Source: Candidatus Jacksonbacteria bacterium
Lineage (GTDB): Bacteria; Patescibacteriota; Patescibacteriia; UBA9629; GWA2-43-13
Direction: 5' to 3'
DNA: 8,636 nucleotides
Assembly: GCA_018698735.1 (NCBI GenBank)
Contig: JABIPD010000028.1
Location: 1 to 8,636, forward strand
The notes beneath the pieces are model-generated. The model did not search any database, was not told the origin of the DNA, and worked only from the letters and a program-made list of their open reading frames with translations. The stretch's first letter is position 1. Each line of letters begins with the position of its first letter. Position numbers and translations under genes: made by a program. Positions 1-4,949 of the stretch are shown here, one piece after another.

Positions 1-1
1 A

Positions 2-418
2 AACATCGGGGTGACCGCAGGTGTTGTGAACGTTGGGATTATCCTTATTGGCGTTATGTACACCAACATTCGCCAAAAAAGGCTGCGCATTACATTCGGC
101 CGAACCCAGCGCACCTGCCTGTTAAGCGGAGTTGCTATCTACCTTCTGTGGCTAATAACCAAGAAGCCGCTTCTTTCGTACACGCTCGTTCAGCTGATTG
201 CAGTTGCCGCGTATGTAGCAACAGTGCAAAAGCTCCGCAAGTCAAAACAGAGCACCGAACCCATCTTTCTGTGGGTTGCAGCGCTTCTTGGAAGCCTTGC
301 TGCAATCTACCCAGCGTGGGTTAAACATGATGTATTTGCCTGCATCTACTTGGCCAGAGCAATTCCCTCAACCATAGTAATTCTTGTCCTTATCTCTAAA
401 GGGAGGAGGTTTAACTAG
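2..418 (+). CDS. Polytopic membrane protein of unknown function, 5' end missing
   Basis: This is the last 138 residues of a membrane protein. The frame is open to the left edge, so the GTG at 11 or ATG codons further in are probably internal and the true start lies outside the window. Three or four hydrophobic segments alternate with short basic loops (a stretch with RQKRLR near the start, KKLRKSK-like charges mid-protein, and a GRR ending), which fits a small integral membrane protein with about four helices. I do not recognise a named family; loosely similar small multi-helix proteins occur in Patescibacteria, but I assign no activity. The coding sequence is richer in GC than the minus-strand genes to its right. 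A hairpin at 436-459 follows the stop codon closely. Confidence is high that it is coding and low for function. Confidence 0.75.
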   Translation, partial: NIGVTAGVVNVGIILIGVMYTNIRQKRLRITFGRTQRTCLLSGVAIYLLWLITKKPLLSYTLVQLIAVAAYVATVQKLRKSKQSTEPIFLWVAALLGSLAAIYPAWVKHDVFACIYLARAIPSTIVILVLISKGRRFN

Positions 419-435
419 GACAGGCCTGATAGCCC

Positions 436-459
436 GAGCGTTGACGAAAGTTAGCGCTC
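436..459 (+). terminator. Hairpin with GAAA tetraloop after the first gene, possible weak terminator
   Basis: A 10-bp stem (436-445 with 450-459, two G-T wobbles) is closed by a GAAA loop, a classic stable GNRA tetraloop. It begins 18 bases after the stop codon at 418 and is followed by an AT-rich stretch (ATTTATATT) rather than a clean T run. It may terminate or protect the 3' end of the upstream transcript. Confidence 0.5.
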
Positions 460-481
460 ATTTATATTCCAAAAATTAAAT

Positions 482-497
482 TGTTTCGTGCGAAACA
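482..497. promoter_or_regulatory. parS-like 16-bp palindrome, copy 1
   Basis: Perfect palindrome TGTTTCGTGCGAAACA apart from the central TG dinucleotide. It keeps the outer TGTTTC...GAAACA arms of the chromosomal ParB site parS (TGTTTCACGTGAAACA) but differs in the inner four bases. It sits in a convergent intergenic region next to a terminator, not in a promoter, which suits a partition site better than a repressor operator. The binding protein is inferred. Confidence 0.5.
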
Positions 498-517
498 AAA
501 AATCCCCTGCCGGGGGA
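497..517 (-). terminator. Intrinsic terminator for the patatin-like gene
   Basis: Read on the minus strand, a TCCCC/GGGGA stem with a 5-base loop (503-517) is followed directly by six T residues (497-502 on the + strand are A). It lies about 50 bases beyond the stop codon of the minus-strand patatin gene. On the + strand a T run at 525-530 also follows the hairpin, after a gap, so it may act weakly in both directions. Confidence 0.75.
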
Positions 518-537
518 GTCAAAATTTTTTAAACAAA

Positions 538-553
538 TGTTTCGTACGAAACA
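538..553. promoter_or_regulatory. parS-like 16-bp palindrome, copy 2
   Basis: Fully perfect palindrome TGTTTCGTACGAAACA, 56 bases from copy 1 and on the other side of the terminator hairpin. It has the same TGTTTCG...CGAAACA arms and a different central dinucleotide, the pattern expected for a conserved dimeric protein binding site. Confidence 0.5.
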
Positions 554-568
554 CCGCACGTCGAAACA

Positions 569-1345
569 TTACCATTCTTTTTTTAGCACGCGCATTGCTG
601 TTTTATATCCACGCTCAATTGCAAGGTCTAGAGTTTTTGTGCTAAATCGAGCCAATCCATAGCAGTCTACCAAAACCCCGATGTCTTCTGGATTTTTTTC
701 TACGTCGAATTCTCTTTTTCTTAATCTATCACTCAACATGGCAAAACTTCTTTCTAGCGCCCCCAAGGATTTATAGGGAGAAACAGCCTCAATTCTATAT
801 TCTTTAATCATAGGCGCAATAACTCTCTCTGCCCCCATTTTACGCACAATAGTAAGGGAGGAATAGCTTTTAAAACCACCATCAATATGCTTAGTTTCTT
901 GTATTTCTACAGGCGAAACGAAAAAGGGAATACACATACTAGCAGTAACAACCTCTGCTAAATTGCCTTTTGTCCAGGCAACCTCCTCTCCAGTATTAAG
1001 GTTTGCTGTAATGGCTGCAAAACTACAAGGGAGTTGTTCCACCCTATCTACCGGGTAAATATTTTCTAACCTTTTGCGAATTTTATTACTACTTAGTATA
1101 CCTTTTTGCAAATTTATAGATATTAAGCCTTTTGCCTTAACATTGGCTTTTACTATTTCTTTTATTTCTGCGCTCGAAAAGCCGCTACACCACAAAGACC
1201 CAATAAACGCGCCCATGCTTGCGCCAGAAACATATTCTACTTTAATGCCTAACTCCTCAATGGCCTTTAAAACTCCAATATAAACAAACCCTCTGGTTGC
1301 GCCTGTTCCCAAGGCAAGTCCTATTTTTTTATCTTTATTTAGCAT
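569..1345 (-). CDS. Patatin-like phospholipase (RssA-type)
   Basis: A 258-aa patatin-family lipid acyl hydrolase, expected to cleave acyl esters of phospholipids or lysophospholipids at the inner face of the membrane. The family's serine-aspartate dyad is visible: Ser43 in the nucleophile elbow GASMG (41-45) and Asp155 in the DGG motif (155-157). The oxyanion-hole glycine loop is GTGATRG (13-19), slightly altered from the usual GGGGARG. The segment ASMCIPFF near 135-142 matches the conserved A-S-x-x-I-P stretch before the catalytic Asp. There is no signal peptide and length is normal for short bacterial members. The ATG at 1345 begins just before the conserved core; no clear Shine-Dalgarno precedes it. 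A perfect 11-bp inverted repeat lies 28 bases upstream, and an intrinsic terminator follows the stop. Substrate is unknown. Confidence 0.9.
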   Translation of the reverse strand: MLNKDKKIGLALGTGATRGFVYIGVLKAIEELGIKVEYVSGASMGAFIGSLWCSGFSSAEIKEIVKANVKAKGLISINLQKGILSSNKIRKRLENIYPVDRVEQLPCSFAAITANLNTGEEVAWTKGNLAEVVTASMCIPFFVSPVEIQETKHIDGGFKSYSSLTIVRKMGAERVIAPMIKEYRIEAVSPYKSLGALERSFAMLSDRLRKREFDVEKNPEDIGVLVDCYGLARFSTKTLDLAIERGYKTAMRVLKKEW

Positions 1346-1372
1346 ACCAAAAGAATCTTAACCTTGAGGCTA

Positions 1373-1397
1373 CAAATGAAATGCATCATTTCATTTG
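1373..1397. repeat. Perfect 11-bp inverted repeat upstream of the patatin gene
   Basis: CAAATGAAATG (1373-1383) is repeated in inverse at 1387-1397 around a 3-base centre. It lies 28 bases upstream of the patatin start codon, where it could be an operator or a leader-RNA hairpin. I see no T run after it on either strand. Confidence 0.6.
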
Positions 1398-1424
1398 AGA
1401 GGAAGAATGCATGGAAGCTGGAGA

Positions 1425-1444
1425 CATTCGAATTTATTCGGATG
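1425..1444. repeat. Near-perfect 20-bp palindrome
   Basis: CATTCGAAT (1425-1433) and ATTCGGATG (1436-1444) form an inverted repeat with one G-T wobble and a 2-base centre. It is the second of four dyad elements in the 271-bp gap between the patatin and Nudix genes. Confidence 0.4.
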
Positions 1445-1463
1445 CGTAAGCTGCAATGCCATT

Positions 1464-1492
1464 CTGACGATGTTTCGCGCGAAACACGTCAG
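1464..1492. promoter_or_regulatory. parS-like palindrome, copy 3, with extended arms
   Basis: The core TGTTTCGCGCGAAACA (1471-1486) is a perfect palindrome of the same consensus as the copies at 482 and 538. It is flanked by a second inverted repeat, CTGACG (1464-1469) and CGTCAG (1487-1492), offset by one unpaired A at 1470. It is about 4.6 kb from the putative oriC, within the range where parS sites usually cluster. Confidence 0.5.
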
Positions 1493-1544
1493 AGTAAAGT
1501 TTCTGGTTCCGCACCTTGCCATAGGCAATATGCTCCACCATCCA

Positions 1545-1610
1545 CTTACTCTTCCTTTTTAGAAAAATGCGTGCTCGCGATGCGCTGCGCACCTCATTTT
1601 TCTAATTAAG
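1545..1610. repeat. Hairpin-forming intergenic repeat, copy B
   Basis: A perfect 11-bp inverted repeat, TTAGAAAAATG (1559-1569) and CATTTTTCTAA (1595-1605), encloses a GC-rich loop with a nested GTGC/GCAC pair. The whole block aligns with 4821-4884: both share CTT-CTC-TCCTTTT, then AAAAATGC, CTCGC, GCTG, CACC and ATTTTT in the same order. It lies just beyond the stop of the minus-strand Nudix gene and could also help end that transcript. Confidence 0.6.
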
Positions 1611-1616
1611 CACAAT

Positions 1617-2054
1617 TTATCTTTTAAAAATGATGTCGCCGTACAAGTCTATAAACTCTGGAAACTGCGAATGCAGAGGATCTGGCAAACTATCAAACGG
1701 AAACCATCGCATGTCTTCGTGCTTATGAGGTTCGTTGTTTACCACCTTTGTCGGATCAACCAGGACTCTAAAGTCAAACCCCATCCAGTGGGTGGGGCCG
1801 TCTTTTTCATCTCTATGAACCTCTCGAAATCCTAAATACTCTATATTAAGTGGCTCTACGCAGTATTCTTCCATCATCTCTCTTTTAAGCGCATCTTCTA
1901 GTCTTTCTCCAAATTTAACACCCCCGCCTCCTGGATCCCACCTGCCATGTTCATCTCTGCATTGATTACTTCTTTTATTTAATAAAACATTCCCATTTCC
2001 ATCATGGGTAAAATAAATAACACCAACGCCTATGAAATCTTTGCCCTTAATCAT
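1617..2054 (-). CDS. Nudix hydrolase with a variant Nudix box
   Basis: A 145-aa Nudix-fold pyrophosphohydrolase, a family that cleaves nucleoside diphosphates linked to other groups. The box spans 44-66: G44, E50, then R58-E59-M-M-E62-E63, giving the Mg2+-binding REUxEE core. The usual glycine after the second glutamate pair is Cys65, an uncommon change. Upstream residues VLLNKRS and GRWDPGGG match the normal strand preceding the box, and HEDMRWFPFDSLP near 110-122 is the typical C-terminal Nudix pattern. I chose the ATG at 2054, which starts right before the first beta strand; the open frame extends to a TTG at 2105 but adds a poor leader. There is no visible Shine-Dalgarno. It follows tRNA-Arg on the same strand. 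The substrate cannot be read from sequence. Confidence 0.85.
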   Translation of the reverse strand: MIKGKDFIGVGVIYFTHDGNGNVLLNKRSNQCRDEHGRWDPGGGGVKFGERLEDALKREMMEEYCVEPLNIEYLGFREVHRDEKDGPTHWMGFDFRVLVDPTKVVNNEPHKHEDMRWFPFDSLPDPLHSQFPEFIDLYGDIIFKR

Positions 2055-2138
2055 AGTACAAAAACTCAATTTGTTGCTAAGACAAGCCACAACAACAGCG
2101 AACAAAATGCGATCAAAACCACTGCCTGCCTTCGCCTG

Positions 2139-2210
2139 TGCCCCCGACAGGAATCGAACCTATATCGAGGGATTAGGAATCCCTTGTTCTATCCATTAAA
2201 CTACAGGGGC
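2139..2210 (-). tRNA. tRNA-Arg (anticodon CCU)
   Basis: The minus strand folds into a complete cloverleaf: acceptor stem GCCCCTG with CGGGGGC (one G-T pair), an anticodon stem AGGGA/TCCCT around the loop TTCCTAA, and a T arm ATAGG-TTCGATT-CCTGT. The anticodon, complement of 2175-2177, is CCT, which reads the arginine codon AGG. The discriminator base is A at 2139 and the following bases are not CCA, so the 3' CCA must be added by the nucleotidyltransferase. The gene lies 26 bases after the stop of a 49-aa reading frame and 84 bases before the Nudix start. Confidence 0.95.
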
Positions 2211-2236
2211 TCAGGTAATGGCGGGCAGGTTCTCTT

Positions 2237-2386
2237 TTAAAATACTAACAATCGCTGTGCGAGTGTTTCGAGAATTTTGTACTGCTGATCTATATACATA
2301 ACCGCGCCCATTAAAATAAGTGCGATTACCATCCAGATAATGCTAAGTACAACATCTCGCCTATGTGATAATTTTTGATTTTCCAT
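2237..2386 (-). CDS. Small single-helix membrane protein, 49 aa
   Basis: A reading frame of 49 codons runs from an ATG at 2386 to a TAA at 2237. It begins with a polar, basic segment (K5, H8, R9, R10), then has one strongly hydrophobic stretch at about 12-32, and ends in a short amphipathic tail (LETLAQRLLVF). By the positive-inside rule the N terminus would be cytoplasmic. I recognise no family. It fills almost the whole gap between the tRNA and the bactofilin promoter, and hydrophobic organisation is unlikely to arise by chance in an AT-rich spacer. There is no Shine-Dalgarno, as in most neighbours. A 16-bp imperfect palindrome at 2398-2413 lies just upstream. Cotranscription with tRNA-Arg is possible. 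Confidence 0.6.
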   Translation of the reverse strand: MENQKLSHRRDVVLSIIWMVIALILMGAVMYIDQQYKILETLAQRLLVF

Positions 2387-2397
2387 AGAACTATAAT

Positions 2398-2413
2398 AAC
2401 GTATTAAAACGTT
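2398..2413. repeat. 16-bp imperfect palindrome in a divergent promoter region
   Basis: AACGT (2398-2402) and ACGTT (2409-2413) form an inverted repeat with a TTAA centre; only one base pair of the 16-bp dyad fails. It lies between the 49-aa gene (minus) and the bactofilin promoter (+), where an operator for either would sit. Function is inferred. Confidence 0.35.
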
Positions 2414-2450
2414 GCTAGTATATAGAGAAATCCAATCGCGCGCAATATGA

Positions 2451-2480
2451 TTGACGCTAAAGCACCTTTTAGCTTAAACT
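2451..2480 (+). promoter_or_regulatory. Putative sigma-70 promoter for bactofilin, with a dyad in the spacer
   Basis: TTGACG (2451-2456) resembles a -35 box and TAAACT (2475-2480) a -10 box, with an 18-bp spacer, 25 bases before the bactofilin ATG. The spacer holds an inverted repeat, GCTAAA (2456-2461) and TTTAGC (2468-2473), which could be a repressor site overlapping the promoter. Confidence 0.4.
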
Positions 2481-2505
2481 AACCTGTAATTAATTTTTTA
2501 ACTCT

Positions 2506-2931
2506 ATGGCAAGATTTCGACAAACAGAGGACCAAGAAGCAGAAGATACCGTTGAAACTATTATCGGGCCTTCGGTAAAGGTAGAGGGCGACTTTGCAAG
2601 TCGTGGAAATATTATTGTGGAGGGGCACGTAAGCGGGAGTATTAAAACATCTAAAAACTTACGTGTTGGTGAAGATGCTGTTATTCAAGCGCAGGTAGAG
2701 GCAGCAAATGCTATCATTGCAGGCTCGGTAGAAGGTAATGTTGCTATAGAAGACAACCTTGAGGTTGTTTCGAGCGCAAAAATAATGGGGGATGTTAGCG
2801 CAGGCCGACTTTCTATTCAGGAAGGCGCTTTCTTTTCTGGCAGCTGTCAGATGACCGAAGCAGCAAACAAAGAAGAGGTAGATGGCGAAGAGCAGGAAGA
2901 AGGCGAGGAAACAGAAGAAGCTGCAGAATAA
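2506..2931 (+). CDS. Bactofilin family cytoskeletal protein
   Basis: A 141-aa bactofilin (DUF583), a family whose right-handed beta-helix subunits polymerise without nucleotides into filaments that scaffold cell-envelope machinery. The N-terminal segment to residue 18 is disordered and polar. The core runs from about 19 to 114 with repeating short strands: the hallmark opening IGPSVKVEGDF is followed by IIVEGHVSGSI, LRVGEDAVIQAQVEA and IIAGSVEGNVAIEDNLEV, each with alternating hydrophobic residues and turn glycines. The tail from 120 to the end is almost pure Glu with Ala/Gly, an acidic disordered extension. Length is normal. No membrane segment is seen. The start follows a probable promoter by 25 bases and has no Shine-Dalgarno. 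The next gene begins 9 bases after the stop, so the two are likely one operon. Confidence 0.93.
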   Translation: MARFRQTEDQEAEDTVETIIGPSVKVEGDFASRGNIIVEGHVSGSIKTSKNLRVGEDAVIQAQVEAANAIIAGSVEGNVAIEDNLEVVSSAKIMGDVSAGRLSIQEGAFFSGSCQMTEAANKEEVDGEEQEEGEETEEAAE

Positions 2932-2940
2932 ACCATTTAT

Positions 2941-3744
2941 ATGTATTTTTACTTGCTGGATACGTTTTTGCAGCAAAAAAAATATGAGAGAGAGATAGCC
3001 CGCATAGAAACTCGCATTACCGACCTTGGCATCGGTGGCCAGGTTGCAAGGCTTAACATTTTAAAAGACATTAACGAGCTGGTTCAAGATGCTGTAAAAA
3101 GAGGCATTAGCACGGTGGTTGTTATCGGCGACGACCAAACCATTGGAAAGGTTGTAGATGTTGTAGCCCGCCACGATGTAGTACTCGGAATAATTCCTGT
3201 TGGAGACCAGCTTAATGTAGCGAAATTGCTAGGGATTCCAAAAGGAGAGGCGGCATGCGAAATACTTTCTCGAAGAATTACCGAGCAACTCGATTTAGGG
3301 GTTGCGAATGATTTTTATTTTTTAAGCTCGCTCGAGACATCGAATACCGACGTTGTTTTAGAATCAGATAAAGGCTATAGAATTATCCCGCTTCCAAATG
3401 CCGAGCGTGTTGCTATTACGAATCTAGCGCTCTGGGAGCAAGAAGACAACAGAAAAAACGCCTTTAAACCCCAACCACAAGACGGTATAGTAGAGGTGGT
3501 GGTGATGGGAAAGAAAAAACCCCAAAAATTTAGTCTTATAAAAAAACGGAAACCTTGGCTGGTTTCTCCGCATGACCACGAAGACGTAAGCATGGCACCA
3601 GTGTCTAAAATATCTATCGAAGCTGCTCCCGGTGCCGCTTTAACTGCAACGCTCGATGGTAAACGAGTTATAAAACCACCAATAGAGGTAACCGTAGCGC
3701 CGAAAAAATTGAAAGTGGTGGTAGGAAAAGAACGCGATATTTAA
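2941..3744 (+). CDS. Diacylglycerol/lipid kinase-like protein with altered GGDGT motif
   Basis: A 267-aa protein with the fold pattern of the DAGK/YegS lipid kinase superfamily, in which GGDGT binds ATP phosphates. The match runs in order: strand TVVVIGDDQT (58-67), GIIPVGDQLNVAKLLGIP (83-100, aligning with GIIPLGTGNDFARxLGIP), EQLDLGVANDFYFLSSLE (115-132), and a C-terminal beta-rich domain with LDGKRV (around 238-243) and a KKLKVVV end. Residues 63-67 are GDDQT in place of GGDGT, and the G-T-G-N-D-F motif is changed to GDQLNVAK. The N terminus lacks the usual N-P-x-S-G loop and instead has YFYLLDTFL and a Lys/Glu-rich helix. It could be a lipid kinase with an unusual site or a catalytically dead relative. 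It is 9 bases downstream of bactofilin, which links it to the envelope. Confidence 0.75.
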   Translation: MYFYLLDTFLQQKKYEREIARIETRITDLGIGGQVARLNILKDINELVQDAVKRGISTVVVIGDDQTIGKVVDVVARHDVVLGIIPVGDQLNVAKLLGIPKGEAACEILSRRITEQLDLGVANDFYFLSSLETSNTDVVLESDKGYRIIPLPNAERVAITNLALWEQEDNRKNAFKPQPQDGIVEVVVMGKKKPQKFSLIKKRKPWLVSPHDHEDVSMAPVSKISIEAAPGAALTATLDGKRVIKPPIEVTVAPKKLKVVVGKERDI

Positions 3745-3771
3745 TTTACCCCCCACAAAGCCCATCCCTCT

Positions 3772-3871
3772 CGTCATCCTGCCGCGCCCCGTCCTTGTGA
3801 TGGGGAACGGAAGCTGAAGGATCCCTGGGTTGGATAAAAACCGAGATTCTTCCCATGCAGTCAGAATGACG
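3772..3871. repeat. Degenerate palindromic dispersed element, copy 1
   Basis: An imperfect 100-bp inverted repeat starting CGTCATCCT and ending AGAATGACG, with internal AAGGATCCCTGGGTT mirrored by GAGATTCTTCC. It resembles the widely scattered bacterial intergenic repeats whose arms read CGTCATTCTGAG...CAGAATGACG. It has no coding capacity of its own and lies just after the stop of the DAGK-like gene. Confidence 0.6.
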
Positions 3872-3891
3872 AATAAAGGCGACCTCTTGCT

Positions 3892-3984
3892 CGTCATCCA
3901 GAGGATACTTCCTGTCGACGATGGATCTCTGAGATTAAGCTTAAAAACCCAGAGATTCTTCGCCTGATGCAGGCTCTGAATGAC
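3892..3984. repeat. Degenerate palindromic dispersed element, copy 2
   Basis: A second element of the same family, in tandem 20 bases on: CGTCATCCA at the left, ATGGATCTCTGAG internally, and AACCCAGAGATTCTTCGCC then CTGAATGAC at the right. The arms pair imperfectly. It ends 14 bases before the tsaE start codon, so any tsaE promoter or leader must overlap it. Confidence 0.6.
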
Positions 3985-3998
3985 AAAACATTATACCC

Positions 3999-4433
3999 AT
4001 GGAAAAAATAAACATTTCTTCGCTTGAAGATTTAAAAAAATACGCTAAAACACTTGCTTCCGAGCTTTCGCTTGGTGATATTGTTGTGTTGTCTGGCGAC
4101 TTAGGCTCTGGCAAAACTACCTTTGTTCAGCTGCTTGCACAAGCTTTTGATATTCCAGATAAAGTTACGAGTCCGACATACACATATATCCACGAGTATA
4201 AAATCCCTCAATTTGCTAAAGAAAGCGGCATACTCGCACATATGGATTTTTATCGCATAGAGAATGAACAGGTTTTCCACACTATCGGCACAGGCGATTA
4301 CCTAGGTAGTCCGCATGTTATCAACATAATAGAATGGGGGGAGAAATTCGAGTCGCTTTTGCCTTTTGTTAGCAAAAAAATAGAGTTTATCTTAGAGGAA
4401 GATAAAACTCGTACACTTCTTGTCCACAAATAA
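3999..4433 (+). CDS. tsaE: tRNA threonylcarbamoyladenosine biosynthesis ATPase TsaE
   Basis: A 144-aa P-loop ATPase that works with TsaB, TsaC and TsaD to make the t6A modification at A37 of ANN-decoding tRNAs in the cytoplasm. The Walker A motif GDLGSGKTT spans 33-41. The switch-like segment TSPTYTYIHEY is at 57-67, HMDFYRI at 81-87, and IIEWGEKF at 110-117; all four are diagnostic of the family in the correct order. The start ATG gives a normal N terminus with the E-L-S-L-G-D-I-V-x-L-S-G run leading to the P-loop. Length is typical. No Shine-Dalgarno is visible: the ATG lies 14 bases after a dispersed repeat. It converges on the PRC-barrel gene with a 17-base gap. TsaB and TsaD are not in the window. 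Confidence 0.95.
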   Translation: MEKINISSLEDLKKYAKTLASELSLGDIVVLSGDLGSGKTTFVQLLAQAFDIPDKVTSPTYTYIHEYKIPQFAKESGILAHMDFYRIENEQVFHTIGTGDYLGSPHVINIIEWGEKFESLLPFVSKKIEFILEEDKTRTLLVHK

Positions 4434-4450
4434 GACACCTGTTTAATAGA

Positions 4451-4762
4451 TTACTCTGCCATACTCCTCATTGATGGAGCTGGTGATTTTTTTAATGCGG
4501 CTATTTTATCTCGCAATTTTGCATGCTCTGCGACAATTGAGTCTTCTACCACCACTTCCTTCTCTGAAATTGAGACTATTTGTTCGTTGCTAATAATTAA
4601 ATCATCTTCTATTAACGCTTTTATTAAATTAGCTGGCTTTACTTCGATAGACGCAACATCTAGCGAATCCATTTCAAAAACAACACGATGAACCTTCCCA
4701 AGGTGGTCTCGTGATTTTGTAAACACAGGAAGCCCAAGAATATTCTCTTCCTTCAACTTCAT
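4451..4762 (-). CDS. PRC-barrel domain protein
   Basis: A 103-aa protein whose N-terminal 75 residues match the PRC-barrel, a small beta-barrel found in photosynthetic reaction centre H subunits and in RimM-like proteins. Visible features are the opening ILGLPVFTKSRDHLGKV, then VVFEMDSLDVASIEV, and a following strand IISNEQIVSISEKEVVVED with the typical alternation. The tail from about 78 on is helical and charged, ending in SPAPSMRSMAE. I chose the ATG at 4762; a TTG at 4774 would add four residues (M-I-R-R) but a GGAG 14 bases upstream of the ATG fits neither well. The role is unknown; many such proteins bind partners at the membrane or RNA. It converges with tsaE. Confidence 0.82.
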   Translation of the reverse strand: MKLKEENILGLPVFTKSRDHLGKVHRVVFEMDSLDVASIEVKPANLIKALIEDDLIISNEQIVSISEKEVVVEDSIVAEHAKLRDKIAALKKSPAPSMRSMAE

Positions 4763-4820
4763 ACGTCGGATCAAAGCTCCAGGTTACGTATTTTACAAAA
4801 GTAAAACACTTCACTCTTCG

Positions 4821-4884
4821 CTTGCTCCTCCTTTTCAAAAAAATGCTTACTCGCCCAGAAGGCTGTGTCCACCATTTTTTTGAG
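4821..4884. repeat. Hairpin-forming intergenic repeat, copy A
   Basis: A perfect 11-bp inverted repeat, TCAAAAAAATG (4835-4845) and CATTTTTTTGA (4873-4883), closes a 27-base loop. The surrounding CTCCTCCTTTT and its partner CAGGAAAGGAG (to 4895) extend the dyad imperfectly. Copy B is at 1545-1610. It lies between the dnaN stop and the PRC-barrel start, where it could reduce readthrough from dnaN. Confidence 0.6.
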
Positions 4885-4949
4885 ACAGGAAAGGAGTTCT
4901 TTTTATTTTTTAAATTTTTAGACCCGTCTATTTTCGCCTCAGATAAATT

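Noticed and set aside
1364..1609. 81-codon + strand frame between the patatin and Nudix genes
   Set aside because: It runs through four palindromic elements, has no recognisable domain, and its composition is that of the repeats; it is an open frame by chance.
2055..2105. TTG start extending the first Nudix protein by 17 residues
   Set aside because: The extra residues match no Nudix N terminus, and an ATG at 2054 sits right before the first beta strand.
2659..2976. 105-codon minus-strand frame opposite bactofilin
   Set aside because: It is the antisense shadow of a clear bactofilin gene, rich in Cys and Phe with no domain.
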